Origin: Gammaproteobacteria bacterium
Lineage (GTDB): Bacteria; Pseudomonadota; Gammaproteobacteria; Steroidobacterales; Steroidobacteraceae
DNA length: 64,000 nucleotides
Reading direction: 5' to 3'
Assembly (NCBI GenBank): GCA_025357835.1
Contig: JANYLM010000074.1
Location: 53,667-117,666, forward strand
Below are positions 9,023-16,984 of this stretch, piece by piece; position 1 is the first letter of the stretch; the number at the start of each line of letters is the position of its first letter. The notes beneath the pieces were generated by a model. That model worked only from the letters and a program-made list of their open reading frames with translations, was not told the origin of the DNA and did not search any database. A program made the position numbers and the translations under genes.

Positions 9023-11179
9023 ATGTCCGGATTTTTGCCTCTGGCCGCGACCCGCGTGGCCGCGTCCGTTGCCTTCATAGCCACCAGCTCTGTCGCCGTC
9101 GCTGAGACGGTCGATACCGCTGAGTTGCCGTCCATCGTGGTGACGGCCCAGCACTTGAACGAGGGGCGCGCCTTCATTCAAACCCAGACCGGTGCATCGA
9201 CCTATGTTATCGATGAGGCAGCCATTGCCGCCGCTCCCGGCGGCGATAACCAGCTCCTGAATCAGGTCATCATGCAGGCGCCGGAGGTTGCGCAAGATTC
9301 CTTCGGCCAGTTTCACGTGCGCGGCGAACACAATGGTCTGCAATATCGATTGAACGGCATCATTCTCCCTGAAGGCATCAGCGTATTCGGTCAGTCGTTG
9401 GACCCGAGGCTGATTTCCTCGCTGACGCTGGTGACCGGTGCGCTGCCTGCGGAATATGGATTGAGAACCGCCGGCATCATCGATTTGAAGACCAAGAGCG
9501 GGGTGATCGATCCGGGCGGTGCGCTATCCCTCTATGGCGGCAGTCATGGCGAGGCGGCACCGAGCATCAACTATGGTGGCACGCGAGGCAGCATCAATTA
9601 CTTCGTCTCGGGCGACTTCATGCGCAGCGACTTAGGGATCGAGTCTCCCGACGGTAGATCAAATCCGATACACGATCACACCACTCAGTATCATGGCTTC
9701 GGTTATTTCGAGGACATTCTGGATGAAAGCAACCGTCTGAGCCTGGTGTTAAGTACCTCCACCGGCAAGTTCCAGATTCCCAATCAGACGGGCCTGCAGC
9801 CTGGGCTCTTGAATGCAGACGGCTCGCCGCTTCGCGTCAACGGCCGGACGAAGTATCCCAGCGAAAACCTCGACGAGAAACAGCGTGAGATCAATCACTT
9901 CGCCATCGTGAGCTGGCAGCACTCGCAGGGGCCGTTCGATGTGCAGAGCTCCCTCACCGCGCGCTATTCCAGTCTTACGTTCACGGCCGATCCGCTTGGC
10001 GATTTGCTGTACAACGGCAATGCCCAAAATGCCTACAAACAGAATGTGGCCTACGCCCTGCAGTCGGATGGTGCTTACCGGCTCAATGACACGCATACGC
10101 TGCGCGCCGGCGTGTTCCTGCAAAGCGATCATTCGAAGAGCGTAACGACTTCGCAAGTCATCCAGCTCGATAACAACGGTACTCAGATCAACGACATTCC
10201 CTTGGGCATCGTCGATGATGGCGGCAAGACCGAATGGATCGCAAGCACTTACCTGCAGGACGAATGGAAAATCGTGCCCGCGGTGACTATAAACTACGGT
10301 TTACGGTACGACCGATTCACGGCCTTTACCAGTGCTCATCAGTTGAGTCCGCGCGTCAACCTGGTCTGGCAGGCACTGCCCGACACCGTCGTGCACGGCG
10401 GCTACGCGCGCTACCTCTCGCCGCCGCCGTTCGAACTGGTGGGCAATGAGACCGTGTCGAAATTTGCCGGCACCACCGCCGGACCTGCGGTAACTCTGGC
10501 AGATACCCCGCAGGCGGAACAGGCCAACTATTATGACATCGGCGTGCAACAGACAATCTTCCACGGCTTCACAGTGGCACTCGACAGCTATTACAAGCAG
10601 TCGCATCAATTGATCGATGAGGGTCAATTTGGAGCGCCGATCATCCTCACGCCTTTCAACTATTTGAACGGCAAGCAATACGGCGTCGAACTCACTGCGA
10701 ATTACAGGAGGGAGGCGTTCTTTGCCTACTTGAATCTGGCCGGGCAAAGCGCCAAGGGCAAGACGTTCGACTCCGCACAGTTCAATTTCCCACAGGCCAG
10801 TCTGGACTACGTATCAACTCACTACATTCATCTAGACCACGAACAGGAGTTCACGGCCTCAGGTGGGGCTTCCTACGTGTGGGGAGACACGCGCTTCAGC
10901 GGCGATTTTCTGCTCGGCTCGGGTTTACGCGCCAGCGCCGTCCAGCCAGACGGCAGCGTGATTCCGAACGGCGGTCACCTACCTTACTACACGCAGATCA
11001 ACTTAGGCGTGAGCCACGTGTTTCACATCGATAATGCCGGTACGCTGACCGCTCGCTTCGATGTCATCAACGCCTCCGATAAGGTTTACGAAATTCGCAA
11101 CGGCACCGGCGTCGGCGTCGGCGCGCCGCAATTCGGGCCGCGGCGGGGATTCTTTGTCGGAGTGTCGAAGTCCCTATAG
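9023..11179 (+). CDS. TonB-dependent outer-membrane receptor
   Basis: 718 residues. A signal peptide (about 1-27) is followed by a TonB-box-like LPSIVVTAQ, a plug domain (about 45-160, containing VRGEHNGLQYRLNGI) and a 22-strand barrel. The barrel ends in an aromatic-rich GFFVGVSKSL; the terminal residue is Leu rather than Phe. The start chosen is ATG 9023, placed 8 bases after GGAG; a GTG at 9014 is possible. Such receptors import metal chelates, cobalamin or oligosaccharides using TonB energy. The substrate is not evident. The preceding small Cys/His protein hints at a metal. No Fur box was recognised by eye. Confidence 0.88.
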   Translation: MSGFLPLAATRVAASVAFIATSSVAVAETVDTAELPSIVVTAQHLNEGRAFIQTQTGASTYVIDEAAIAAAPGGDNQLLNQVIMQAPEVAQDSFGQFHVRGEHNGLQYRLNGIILPEGISVFGQSLDPRLISSLTLVTGALPAEYGLRTAGIIDLKTKSGVIDPGGALSLYGGSHGEAAPSINYGGTRGSINYFVSGDFMRSDLGIESPDGRSNPIHDHTTQYHGFGYFEDILDESNRLSLVLSTSTGKFQIPNQTGLQPGLLNADGSPLRVNGRTKYPSENLDEKQREINHFAIVSWQHSQGPFDVQSSLTARYSSLTFTADPLGDLLYNGNAQNAYKQNVAYALQSDGAYRLNDTHTLRAGVFLQSDHSKSVTTSQVIQLDNNGTQINDIPLGIVDDGGKTEWIASTYLQDEWKIVPAVTINYGLRYDRFTAFTSAHQLSPRVNLVWQALPDTVVHGGYARYLSPPPFELVGNETVSKFAGTTAGPAVTLADTPQAEQANYYDIGVQQTIFHGFTVALDSYYKQSHQLIDEGQFGAPIILTPFNYLNGKQYGVELTANYRREAFFAYLNLAGQSAKGKTFDSAQFNFPQASLDYVSTHYIHLDHEQEFTASGGASYVWGDTRFSGDFLLGSGLRASAVQPDGSVIPNGGHLPYYTQINLGVSHVFHIDNAGTLTARFDVINASDKVYEIRNGTGVGVGAPQFGPRRGFFVGVSKSL

Positions 11180-11185
11180 CACGAC

Positions 11186-11215
11186 GCCGGTCCTCCTGAG
11201 GGTGGGGCGACCGGC
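11186..11215. terminator. Inverted repeat between convergent genes, possible bidirectional terminator
   Basis: GCCGGTC at 11186-11192 pairs with GACCGGC at 11209-11215 around a 16-base loop. It lies in the 111-bp gap between the convergent TonB receptor and the beta-barrel gene. There is no T-run on either side, so intrinsic termination is doubtful. Confidence 0.25.
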
Positions 11216-11290
11216 CGTGCGCACGTTTTGGGCTTGGATCACGCTCGCAGCTGACGCAAGCGTCTGGCGTTATACGGCCTATGCGGGCTG

Positions 11291-13309
11291 TCAGCGCGGA
11301 CGCTGCGCGGCTATGCTGATCTCGGTGCGGTTTCGAGTGGTGACCTCGATTTGCGTTCGACCCTCATTGATGAGCATCCAGGGCAGCGGTAGGTTGTCGG
11401 GGATGACGGTTATGACATGATGACCGGTCGCGACCACCGGGAACACAAATCGGCCGCGGGCATCGGTCTGCACTGAGAATCGGCCGTCCAAGACCACCGT
11501 GACATTGGGAGCGCCGGCTTCCCCAGCATCGGCGTGTCCGTTGTTGTTGGCATCAAGTACTACGATGCCGGCAATTTCTCCGGACCCGGCTCCAGGCGCT
11601 CCGCCCAGCGGCGCGAAATGTGAGCCCGCGGCCCGTCGATAACGCAGCGTCAAAAATATCCCGCGTTCCCGCGCCGCCGCGACCGGGGTCGCCACCGGCG
11701 GTGTCAGCGGCGATTGCACGGTGAGCGGGGTCCACGATCCGATGCGGCTGTCGTAGTACGTTGCCAAAATCTCCCAGGCATGGGATACCGCCCAAGTCAG
11801 CGAGACATTGGCGGATTCTCCCGCCGCGGCACGCCCCTGCACGGCGGCGGCCCAGCGCACACTGCCCTCCAACCCCAGCCCGGTAGTGAATTGACCGCCG
11901 CCATAGGCGGCCAGGCTCAGCACCGTGCTGTCCTGCTGCAGACCGTTGCTAACGGCGCCGCTGATGCGCTCCACGGTCGTCGAAGTGCTGAGCCGCATGC
12001 CGACGGGCGTCGACCAAGCCTCATTCAATGTCAGCGCGATATCCTGGCCCGCGGGGGTCTTAGCAAAATCGGCCTGCGCGCGGCCCGTGCCGCCGCCGTT
12101 CGAGTGATCCACGAAGCCTTCCAGCGACCAACTGGTGCCGCCGTCGCTGCGACTGACGTTGGCGACCCCGCCTACTCCCCAATCGCGCGATAGCTGGTAG
12201 CGTGTGTCGCCGGTTAGAAAGGTAGTGTTCGTGCCGAGGCCCGATACCGAATGAACTTCGTCGATGCCGACGTCCGCCAGCCACTGCCGGCTCTGATAGT
12301 TGAGCCGATAGTAGCCCCCCTGCGCATCATTCGAGATTAATTGGTTGCCCCAGGTCATGTTCGGATCAATGCGAAAGATGCCGGCATTTTGCGTGAATCG
12401 GCCTTGGGAAATGGAGGCGTCAACCCAGGTTCCGACGGCGTTGGCTTTGCCGCTGACACCGCCGTCCAGGAGATTCAGCTGAACCCGCGCATCTCGATCG
12501 GCCCAAGCGGCGGTGACAAGCCCGGTGTGGGAGGACATGAGCGCGGGGCCATCGATCACAGGCCCGATGGCGAGGTTTACGTCGTGGGCCTCGATGAGTT
12601 GTCCACCTACCGCCCAATGCGAGGCAGGCGACCACTGTGCGCCGGCGGTGGCGGTGGAGCCGTTCAGGGTGCGGAAATTAGGCACCACAATGCCGTCGTA
12701 CAGACCGGGCACCCCGCCACCCGCGACGACCTGCAGGCCGGAGGGCCCACGCCATTCGGTGGAGAGCCCTTGCATGGGGGCGGTGGGTAAGTAGAAGCGC
12801 GGTTGAATCCGCGCCATGCCGATGTCGGGGGAATTCACATCGCCCAAGGCATTGTCCGCCTGCCAATTCCCATCGAAGGGCATGTCGCGCTGTCTCATGG
12901 AGATAACGCCGCCTTGGGACTGCCCAGATGAGCTAGGTCCGGAACCTCCCGTGCGCGCAGATGCGTCGAGCGACCAGGCACCGTAGGTTGCCGTCTCCCA
13001 TTGAGATTTGAAGACGACGCCGTTCTCCGTCACGTTGCTGGTGGCGCCGCCGCCATGTGAACTCAGCGCACTCACCACAGCATCGATCTGCAGCGAGTGC
13101 GCGAGCCCAGCAAGGTCGCTGGTCGCATCGTCGCCCCGGGAGATATCAGGGGCCAGCGACCCGCCGCCGATGTATCGATCTTGATAGAGGGGTGCGGTCG
13201 ACGGCGTGGGCATCACTGTCTGCGCATGAGTTGCGATGGAGCATGCGAGCCCTCCCAGCCCGCACAGTCCGAGCGCGAGCCGGAGAGCGAAGTTGGCACG
13301 AGGTTTCAT
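11291..13309 (-). CDS. Outer-membrane beta-barrel protein with C-terminal B-like/transthyretin domain; candidate non-FimD usher
   Basis: 672 residues. A signal peptide (about 1-29) is followed by a long region of alternating polar and hydrophobic strands (about 90-555) typical of an outer-membrane barrel. At about 575-640 a Ca-binding B-like segment contains DANNNGHADAGEAG. I see no FimD/PapC usher signatures. It is the last gene of a tight operon with fibre-like subunits and a PapD-like chaperone, and its ATG overlaps the chaperone stop as ATGA. By position I infer the secretion pore or usher of the system. The barrel and the terminal plug-like domain fit that role, but this is inference. 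A surface adhesin is an alternative. Confidence 0.6.
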   Translation of the reverse strand: MKPRANFALRLALGLCGLGGLACSIATHAQTVMPTPSTAPLYQDRYIGGGSLAPDISRGDDATSDLAGLAHSLQIDAVVSALSSHGGGATSNVTENGVVFKSQWETATYGAWSLDASARTGGSGPSSSGQSQGGVISMRQRDMPFDGNWQADNALGDVNSPDIGMARIQPRFYLPTAPMQGLSTEWRGPSGLQVVAGGGVPGLYDGIVVPNFRTLNGSTATAGAQWSPASHWAVGGQLIEAHDVNLAIGPVIDGPALMSSHTGLVTAAWADRDARVQLNLLDGGVSGKANAVGTWVDASISQGRFTQNAGIFRIDPNMTWGNQLISNDAQGGYYRLNYQSRQWLADVGIDEVHSVSGLGTNTTFLTGDTRYQLSRDWGVGGVANVSRSDGGTSWSLEGFVDHSNGGGTGRAQADFAKTPAGQDIALTLNEAWSTPVGMRLSTSTTVERISGAVSNGLQQDSTVLSLAAYGGGQFTTGLGLEGSVRWAAAVQGRAAAGESANVSLTWAVSHAWEILATYYDSRIGSWTPLTVQSPLTPPVATPVAAARERGIFLTLRYRRAAGSHFAPLGGAPGAGSGEIAGIVVLDANNNGHADAGEAGAPNVTVVLDGRFSVQTDARGRFVFPVVATGHHVITVIPDNLPLPWMLINEGRTQIEVTTRNRTEISIAAQRPR

Positions 13310-14097
13310 TCAAAAAGCTGATTGAGCTCAGTCCTTTGCTTGCCCCACTCGAGCGTGCCTTTCACCGTGACCGGGAAGGTGAGAGTCGGGTGATCGTCCT
13401 TGGCCGTCGAGGGAGTGAGGAAGACCTCGCGTTCTTCGTGCGGCAGAATGGGAAAATCCGAGGGCGAGAAGTCGTAGGTGATTCCCTTCGCATCCGTGCC
13501 GGTCAGAAACCCGGTCATGCGGCCGTGAGCGGTGCCCGAGTTGTGCACGCGCAGAGTCGGTATTTGTTGGCCATTAAGCGTGGCGACCTTCGGGCCGAAC
13601 ACTTCCAGGATCGGTACACCATCGCCGATAGTCAGGTAGACGATGACGCCAATGCGCCCCGTGACCGGCATGTCCAGTCCCTGGCTGCGGGCGATCGAAG
13701 GTTCGGCGCCTTCGATCATGACGGCGAAACGGCATTCGCCCGCCGGCGCATCCGCCGGCACGGTCACCTCAAAGCGGTAACGCAGGGTTCCGCCACCGGG
13801 CACCACCACCTCGGGCCTCTCGATCGCGACCCAGGGACGGCAGCTGCCCTCCTGCAGATCGTCGTGGAAGCTCACGCTGAAATCCGCTGAAAAGTTCCAG
13901 TCCGCGGTATGGATGAGGTAGCGGCCGGGAGTCGTCGATCGATTGCTTACTTCGATTACGCCGCGCAGGGTCTTTCCCGGCTGAGTCGCAAGTTCGAAGC
14001 GCGGCGGCGAGACCAGTGCTGCGAATCCTTGGGCCTGGACTGAGGCCGAGAATGCGACACTAAGTAGCGAGAATAAAAAAAAGACGCCTCGTCGCAT
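13306..14097 (-). CDS. Periplasmic pilus-assembly chaperone (PapD-like)
   Basis: 263 residues. The start chosen is ATG at 14097, seven bases after GAGG; a TTG at 14103 overlaps the upstream stop but has no usable spacing. A signal peptide covers about the first 22 residues, and its coding sequence contains a run of eight T. The N-terminal Ig-like domain has the PPRFEL edge strand and RYLIHTADW. The stretch VPADAPAGECRFAVMIEG and the paired cysteines near residues 120-150 match fimbrial chaperones. Chaperones of this fold cap subunits by donor-strand complementation. It follows two subunit-like genes and a small exported protein and precedes the barrel protein. Confidence 0.72.
   Translation of the reverse strand: MRRGVFFLFSLLSVAFSASVQAQGFAALVSPPRFELATQPGKTLRGVIEVSNRSTTPGRYLIHTADWNFSADFSVSFHDDLQEGSCRPWVAIERPEVVVPGGGTLRYRFEVTVPADAPAGECRFAVMIEGAEPSIARSQGLDMPVTGRIGVIVYLTIGDGVPILEVFGPKVATLNGQQIPTLRVHNSGTAHGRMTGFLTGTDAKGITYDFSPSDFPILPHEEREVFLTPSTAKDDHPTLTFPVTVKGTLEWGKQRTELNQLFE
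14075..14082. repeat. Homopolymer A8/T8 in the chaperone signal-peptide coding sequence
   Basis: Eight A on the plus strand, read as T8 in the gene, encode the Phe-Phe-Leu part of the signal peptide. Such tracts can slip; here the tract sits just after the start codon. Confidence 0.9.
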
Positions 14098-14099
14098 GA

Positions 14100-14582
14100 T
14101 CAAGCCTCATCCATTTCAAAGTGGAAAGTCACCGGGAAAGTTCTTCGAATTAGAGTTCCGTCCACGCTGAACTGGAACGTCAATACGTCCTCCATAAAGG
14201 GTGTCGTGATGGGGCCGGCATAGACCAGAACGCGATTGCCGGAGTGCACCTGTCCCGGCAGAAATCGTCCTTGAGTGATCCACGAAGCGGCGATGGGGCC
14301 GGGTTGCTGCGCAGGCAAATTCAGGTAGATCCGACCCGTATGGCGCAGCCAAGGCGTCACGTTGATCCGCACCCGAATCGTCGTGCTGCCCACCATCCGG
14401 TTGTCGGTGCCCGAGCGCGACGGGGCTGCGCTCTTCCAGCGCAGGATCACCGCAGGTTCTATTGTCTGTGTGCCCGAATCATCGATGGTGGTGGTTTTAG
14501 CAGGCGCCGGAGATGGCCAGATTATGCTCAATGCACAGGCCAAAAAAAAAGCCGACTGTACCCCGCGACTGTGGGTGGTCAT
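14100..14582 (-). CDS. Small exported protein of the fibre operon, function unknown
   Basis: 160 residues from ATG 14580-14582, which overlaps the stop of the upstream subunit gene as ATGA. A signal peptide covers about residues 1-28, and its coding sequence contains a T9 run. The mature part is beta-rich, with RINVTPWLRHTGRIYLNLP in the middle and a C-terminus ending FHFEMDEA. I do not recognise a family. Its position between subunits and chaperone suggests a tip/adaptor subunit or a second assembly factor. It lacks the C-terminal motif shared by the three neighbouring subunits. Reading upstream to 14921 only adds sequence antisense-like to the subunit gene. Confidence 0.6.
   Translation of the reverse strand: MTTHSRGVQSAFFLACALSIIWPSPAPAKTTTIDDSGTQTIEPAVILRWKSAAPSRSGTDNRMVGSTTIRVRINVTPWLRHTGRIYLNLPAQQPGPIAASWITQGRFLPGQVHSGNRVLVYAGPITTPFMEDVLTFQFSVDGTLIRRTFPVTFHFEMDEA
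14542..14550. repeat. Homopolymer A9/T9 in a signal-peptide coding sequence
   Basis: Nine A on the plus strand, read as T9 in the 160-residue exported protein gene, encode the Phe-Phe-Leu core of its signal peptide. Confidence 0.9.
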
Positions 14583-15286
14583 GGCGAGCTCAGCGTGTAA
14601 CGGACGACGCCGGTAAACCTGCCGGCCGGGGGCACGGTGTTGTTCAGGTAGGAGTACGTCCAGCAGCTCTCGTTCCAAGTGTTGCTGCTCATGGACCCTA
14701 CGTTCTGCACGCCGCCGTTCACGAAGGTGCCCGCCGGAAAAGGTTCGGCACCGGTGTCTCCATTGCCGCTCGATGTCCAGCGAATTTTTGAAAACGGAAT
14801 GGTGTCGCCGGTGGCGTTGATCAAAGCCGCCGGAACCGTGGCCGTTACCAGCGCCGCGGTGGTTGTGCCGCCGGTGGTGCGATAAAAGCCGCCGATGTAG
14901 ACCTGGCCCGGCACGCTGCAATACGTATAGCCGTCCCAGTAGCTCTGTGTGGCTGTGCTGTCGGTCGTCATTGCCTGCGCAGTGCCGTTGCCCACCACGG
15001 CCGCAGCCACCATCGTTGATACGGTGTTGATGGTGGTGTTGTTGCCTGGCTGGCCGCCGATATTGTAGTTATTCGTGAAGCTGCCGACCCCGACCTGCAA
15101 GTAGACCGACTGCGGCGCGGCGGCGGTGAGAGTGACCGTGTACGCCGAGGCGGAACTCGATACCGTGCCGAACAGGACTGCGCCGACTAATGCTCGACGC
15201 AACCCTTCTCGGCAAGGTCGCACACAATGCTCCGCAAACGTCCTGATGGACGGCGAGGCCACGAGTGATGGCGGAGTGGCGTGCAT
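14579..15286 (-). CDS. Exported fibre subunit-like protein (B)
   Basis: 235 residues. The N-terminus has a long basic n-region and a hydrophobic core (about residues 32-47) ending SASA, read as a signal peptide. Near the mature N-terminus is QSVYLQVGVG, matching KILYLRVGTG and KVLYLHVDGG in the two neighbouring subunits. The C-terminus ends VRYTLSSP, matching VVYTATMP and VICTVSMP. Thr, Asn and Gly rich composition with several cysteines suggests a beta-sandwich pilin-like fold. The gene starts 21 bp after the previous subunit and shares ATGA with the next gene. The start is uncertain because no clear ribosome-binding site precedes 15286. Confidence 0.62.
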   Translation of the reverse strand: MHATPPSLVASPSIRTFAEHCVRPCREGLRRALVGAVLFGTVSSSASAYTVTLTAAAPQSVYLQVGVGSFTNNYNIGGQPGNNTTINTVSTMVAAAVVGNGTAQAMTTDSTATQSYWDGYTYCSVPGQVYIGGFYRTTGGTTTAALVTATVPAALINATGDTIPFSKIRWTSSGNGDTGAEPFPAGTFVNGGVQNVGSMSSNTWNESCWTYSYLNNTVPPAGRFTGVVRYTLSSP

Positions 15287-15307
15287 TGCGGCCGCTATTG
15301 GCTCAGA

Positions 15308-15946
15308 TCAGGGCATCGTTGCTGTGTAAACCACGCGGCTGTTGTTCACGTTGACACCACCATAGGTGCCGGCCGGCACATTCGCGGCGTTGGCGTATGC
15401 GTACGTCCACTTGGCATCCTGGACGATGAGCTTGGTCGGCGGTGCGGTGAGGATGACGTTTGAACTGGTGCCGTTGGTCAGCACCGGTGCCGGAAGCGCC
15501 GTGCCGGAGGTGAGCGTGGTAGTGGCGGTGGTAATCTGCGTGAACGGAATGGTGTCACCGACGCCGTTGCCGAGTGCGCCGCTGGCCGTTGCGTTGAGCG
15601 TGACGTTGCCGCTGTTGCTCACGATGGCCGCGGTCTCGACGCCGCCGGTGAGATCGCCACCGGTGCCTGCGACCGGCGTGCCGTTGCCCACGGTGCCCGC
15701 TGCCGGGGAAAAGGTGATCAGGTCAATGGCGTTGTTGTTCGTCAGCGCCCCGGTCGTGTAGGAAGAGCCGGTACCGACGCGCAAGTAGAGAATCTTCGGG
15801 ATAACAATGGAAAAATCCAGGTGGGCAGTCGCGCCAGGTGCGGCGGTCGCGGCTCCCGTTTGAACATTAGATTCGGCAAATGCTAGGAGCGGAAGCGTTA
15901 AAGCTCCTGCACCCAACAAACTCTTCAAGGCTGTCGAAGTTTTCAT
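15308..15946 (-). CDS. Exported fibre subunit-like protein (A), likely major subunit
   Basis: 212 residues from ATG 15946, preceded by AGGA about 8 bases upstream; the frame is open to 16222 but that extension lacks a signal peptide. Residues 1-24 form a signal peptide ending AFA. The mature protein begins SNVQTGAATA and contains FSIVIPKILYLRVGTG, nearly repeated in the paralogue at 16307-16759. It is Thr/Ala/Gly/Asn rich and strongly beta. The C-terminus VVYTATMP fits a terminal strand of the kind chaperones bind in pilus subunits. I infer a polymerising surface subunit and the first gene of the main five-gene operon. Confidence 0.65.
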   Translation of the reverse strand: MKTSTALKSLLGAGALTLPLLAFAESNVQTGAATAAPGATAHLDFSIVIPKILYLRVGTGSSYTTGALTNNNAIDLITFSPAAGTVGNGTPVAGTGGDLTGGVETAAIVSNSGNVTLNATASGALGNGVGDTIPFTQITTATTTLTSGTALPAPVLTNGTSSNVILTAPPTKLIVQDAKWTYAYANAANVPAGTYGGVNVNNSRVVYTATMP

Positions 15947-16306
15947 TATCTGCTTCCTGTGCTGACAAAAGATTTCGTGAGGCAACATGCCCGGGTCGGT
16001 CGCTCCGCGCCTACGGGGGCCGCGCGCGGCTCCCTGCCCTGAACCAATACTAGGGGTAAGCCTTAGAGGCACGTTTGAACCAAGTCGCAGTTCGGGACGG
16101 GAATCCTCCAGATCCGGCCGCGCCGGCCGATACGTCGGGTTTTTTGTGCGCCAGTTCGCACACGATGGCGTCCTGCAGCCGAGCGGCCACTCGCGTCGCT
16201 GCGGGAAATCCCTACGAATCATTAGGTGTGTTCGGCGCGGGTGCGCCGCTTACCGCGGGTTTTGCCTGCCGCGATTGCCGTTTTCCCGCGGATTCTGCGC
16301 TACGAA
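15947..16306. promoter_or_regulatory. 360-bp non-coding region, probable promoter of the fibre operon
   Basis: No credible gene on either strand. It separates the short subunit paralogue from the five-gene operon. On the minus strand the run CTAAGGCTTACCCCTAGTA (16051-16069 complement) lies about 110 bases before the start of subunit A and includes the odd palindrome TAAGGCTTA. This is a plausible response-regulator site. No sigma-70 hexamers are convincing. Confidence 0.4.
16057..16065. promoter_or_regulatory. Palindromic site TAAGCCTTA
   Basis: Half-sites TAAG and CTTA flank a central base, about 110 bp upstream of the subunit A start. LuxR/FixJ-type regulators often bind comparable short dyads. 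Identity of the regulator is unknown. Confidence 0.3.
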
Positions 16307-16759
16307 CTAAGGCATGGAGACGGTGCAAATGACCTGGCGGGTACCGATGCTGCCAGGGCTTTGAATGCCAGCGGGTGGCGCGGCGCCCGGAGCTGACAGG
16401 GGCATGCACCGCGCATCCTGCGCAATGATCTTTCTGGCAGCGGCGCTGAGTATAAGGTTGCCGCGGGCAGGGACGTTCGAATCAGGTGTGCGGATGGTCG
16501 CATTCACCGAGACGTTGCGGCCATTGCTCATCACGGCCACGGTCTGAGCCCCCGCGGTGCCGCCGTCGACGTGCAAGTAGAGAACCTTCGGAATGACGAT
16601 TTTGAAATTCACATGCGCCGTGGCGTTCAACGTGGCGTTCGCGGCTCCCGTTTGAATACGAGATTCCGCCTCCGCCTTCGTCGGCGGCAGCAGGGTCGGA
16701 GTAACGCTGCCGACGACCAGAAGGGCTAGACGTGCAGCGGATAATGCGCGTTTGTGCAT
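16307..16759 (-). CDS. Exported fibre subunit-like protein (C), short paralogue
   Basis: 150 residues from ATG 16759. A signal peptide covers about residues 1-31. The mature N-terminus SRIQTGAANATLNATAHVNF and the following KIVIPKVLYLHVDGG align almost residue for residue with subunit A, while the middle is about 60 residues shorter. It ends VICTVSMP, the same terminal pattern as A and B. Two cysteines (near residues 118 and 145) could form a disulfide absent from A. It is 360 bp upstream of A on the same strand, so it may be separately expressed. A minor or initiating subunit is a reasonable guess. Confidence 0.6.
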   Translation of the reverse strand: MHKRALSAARLALLVVGSVTPTLLPPTKAEAESRIQTGAANATLNATAHVNFKIVIPKVLYLHVDGGTAGAQTVAVMSNGRNVSVNATIRTPDSNVPARGNLILSAAARKIIAQDARCMPLSAPGAAPPAGIQSPGSIGTRQVICTVSMP

Positions 16760-16984
16760 GTGCTTGTTCCAGTCCGAAATAGCGGCAAGCGACCTGCGAT
16801 CTTTAATGATTACTTGTGGGGCTCGCCGGGGCGGACGGGTTACCTTATGTTCAATGCGTCATTGTGGAATTATGCCGGGGTTATGTACACCAAACACCTT
16901 GAACCGCGTTGTACCAGGTAGGTCTGATGGTATTAGGTGCACAATGGCCTGCGAGGGCAGGGTAGGTAACGGAAGGTGACAGTC

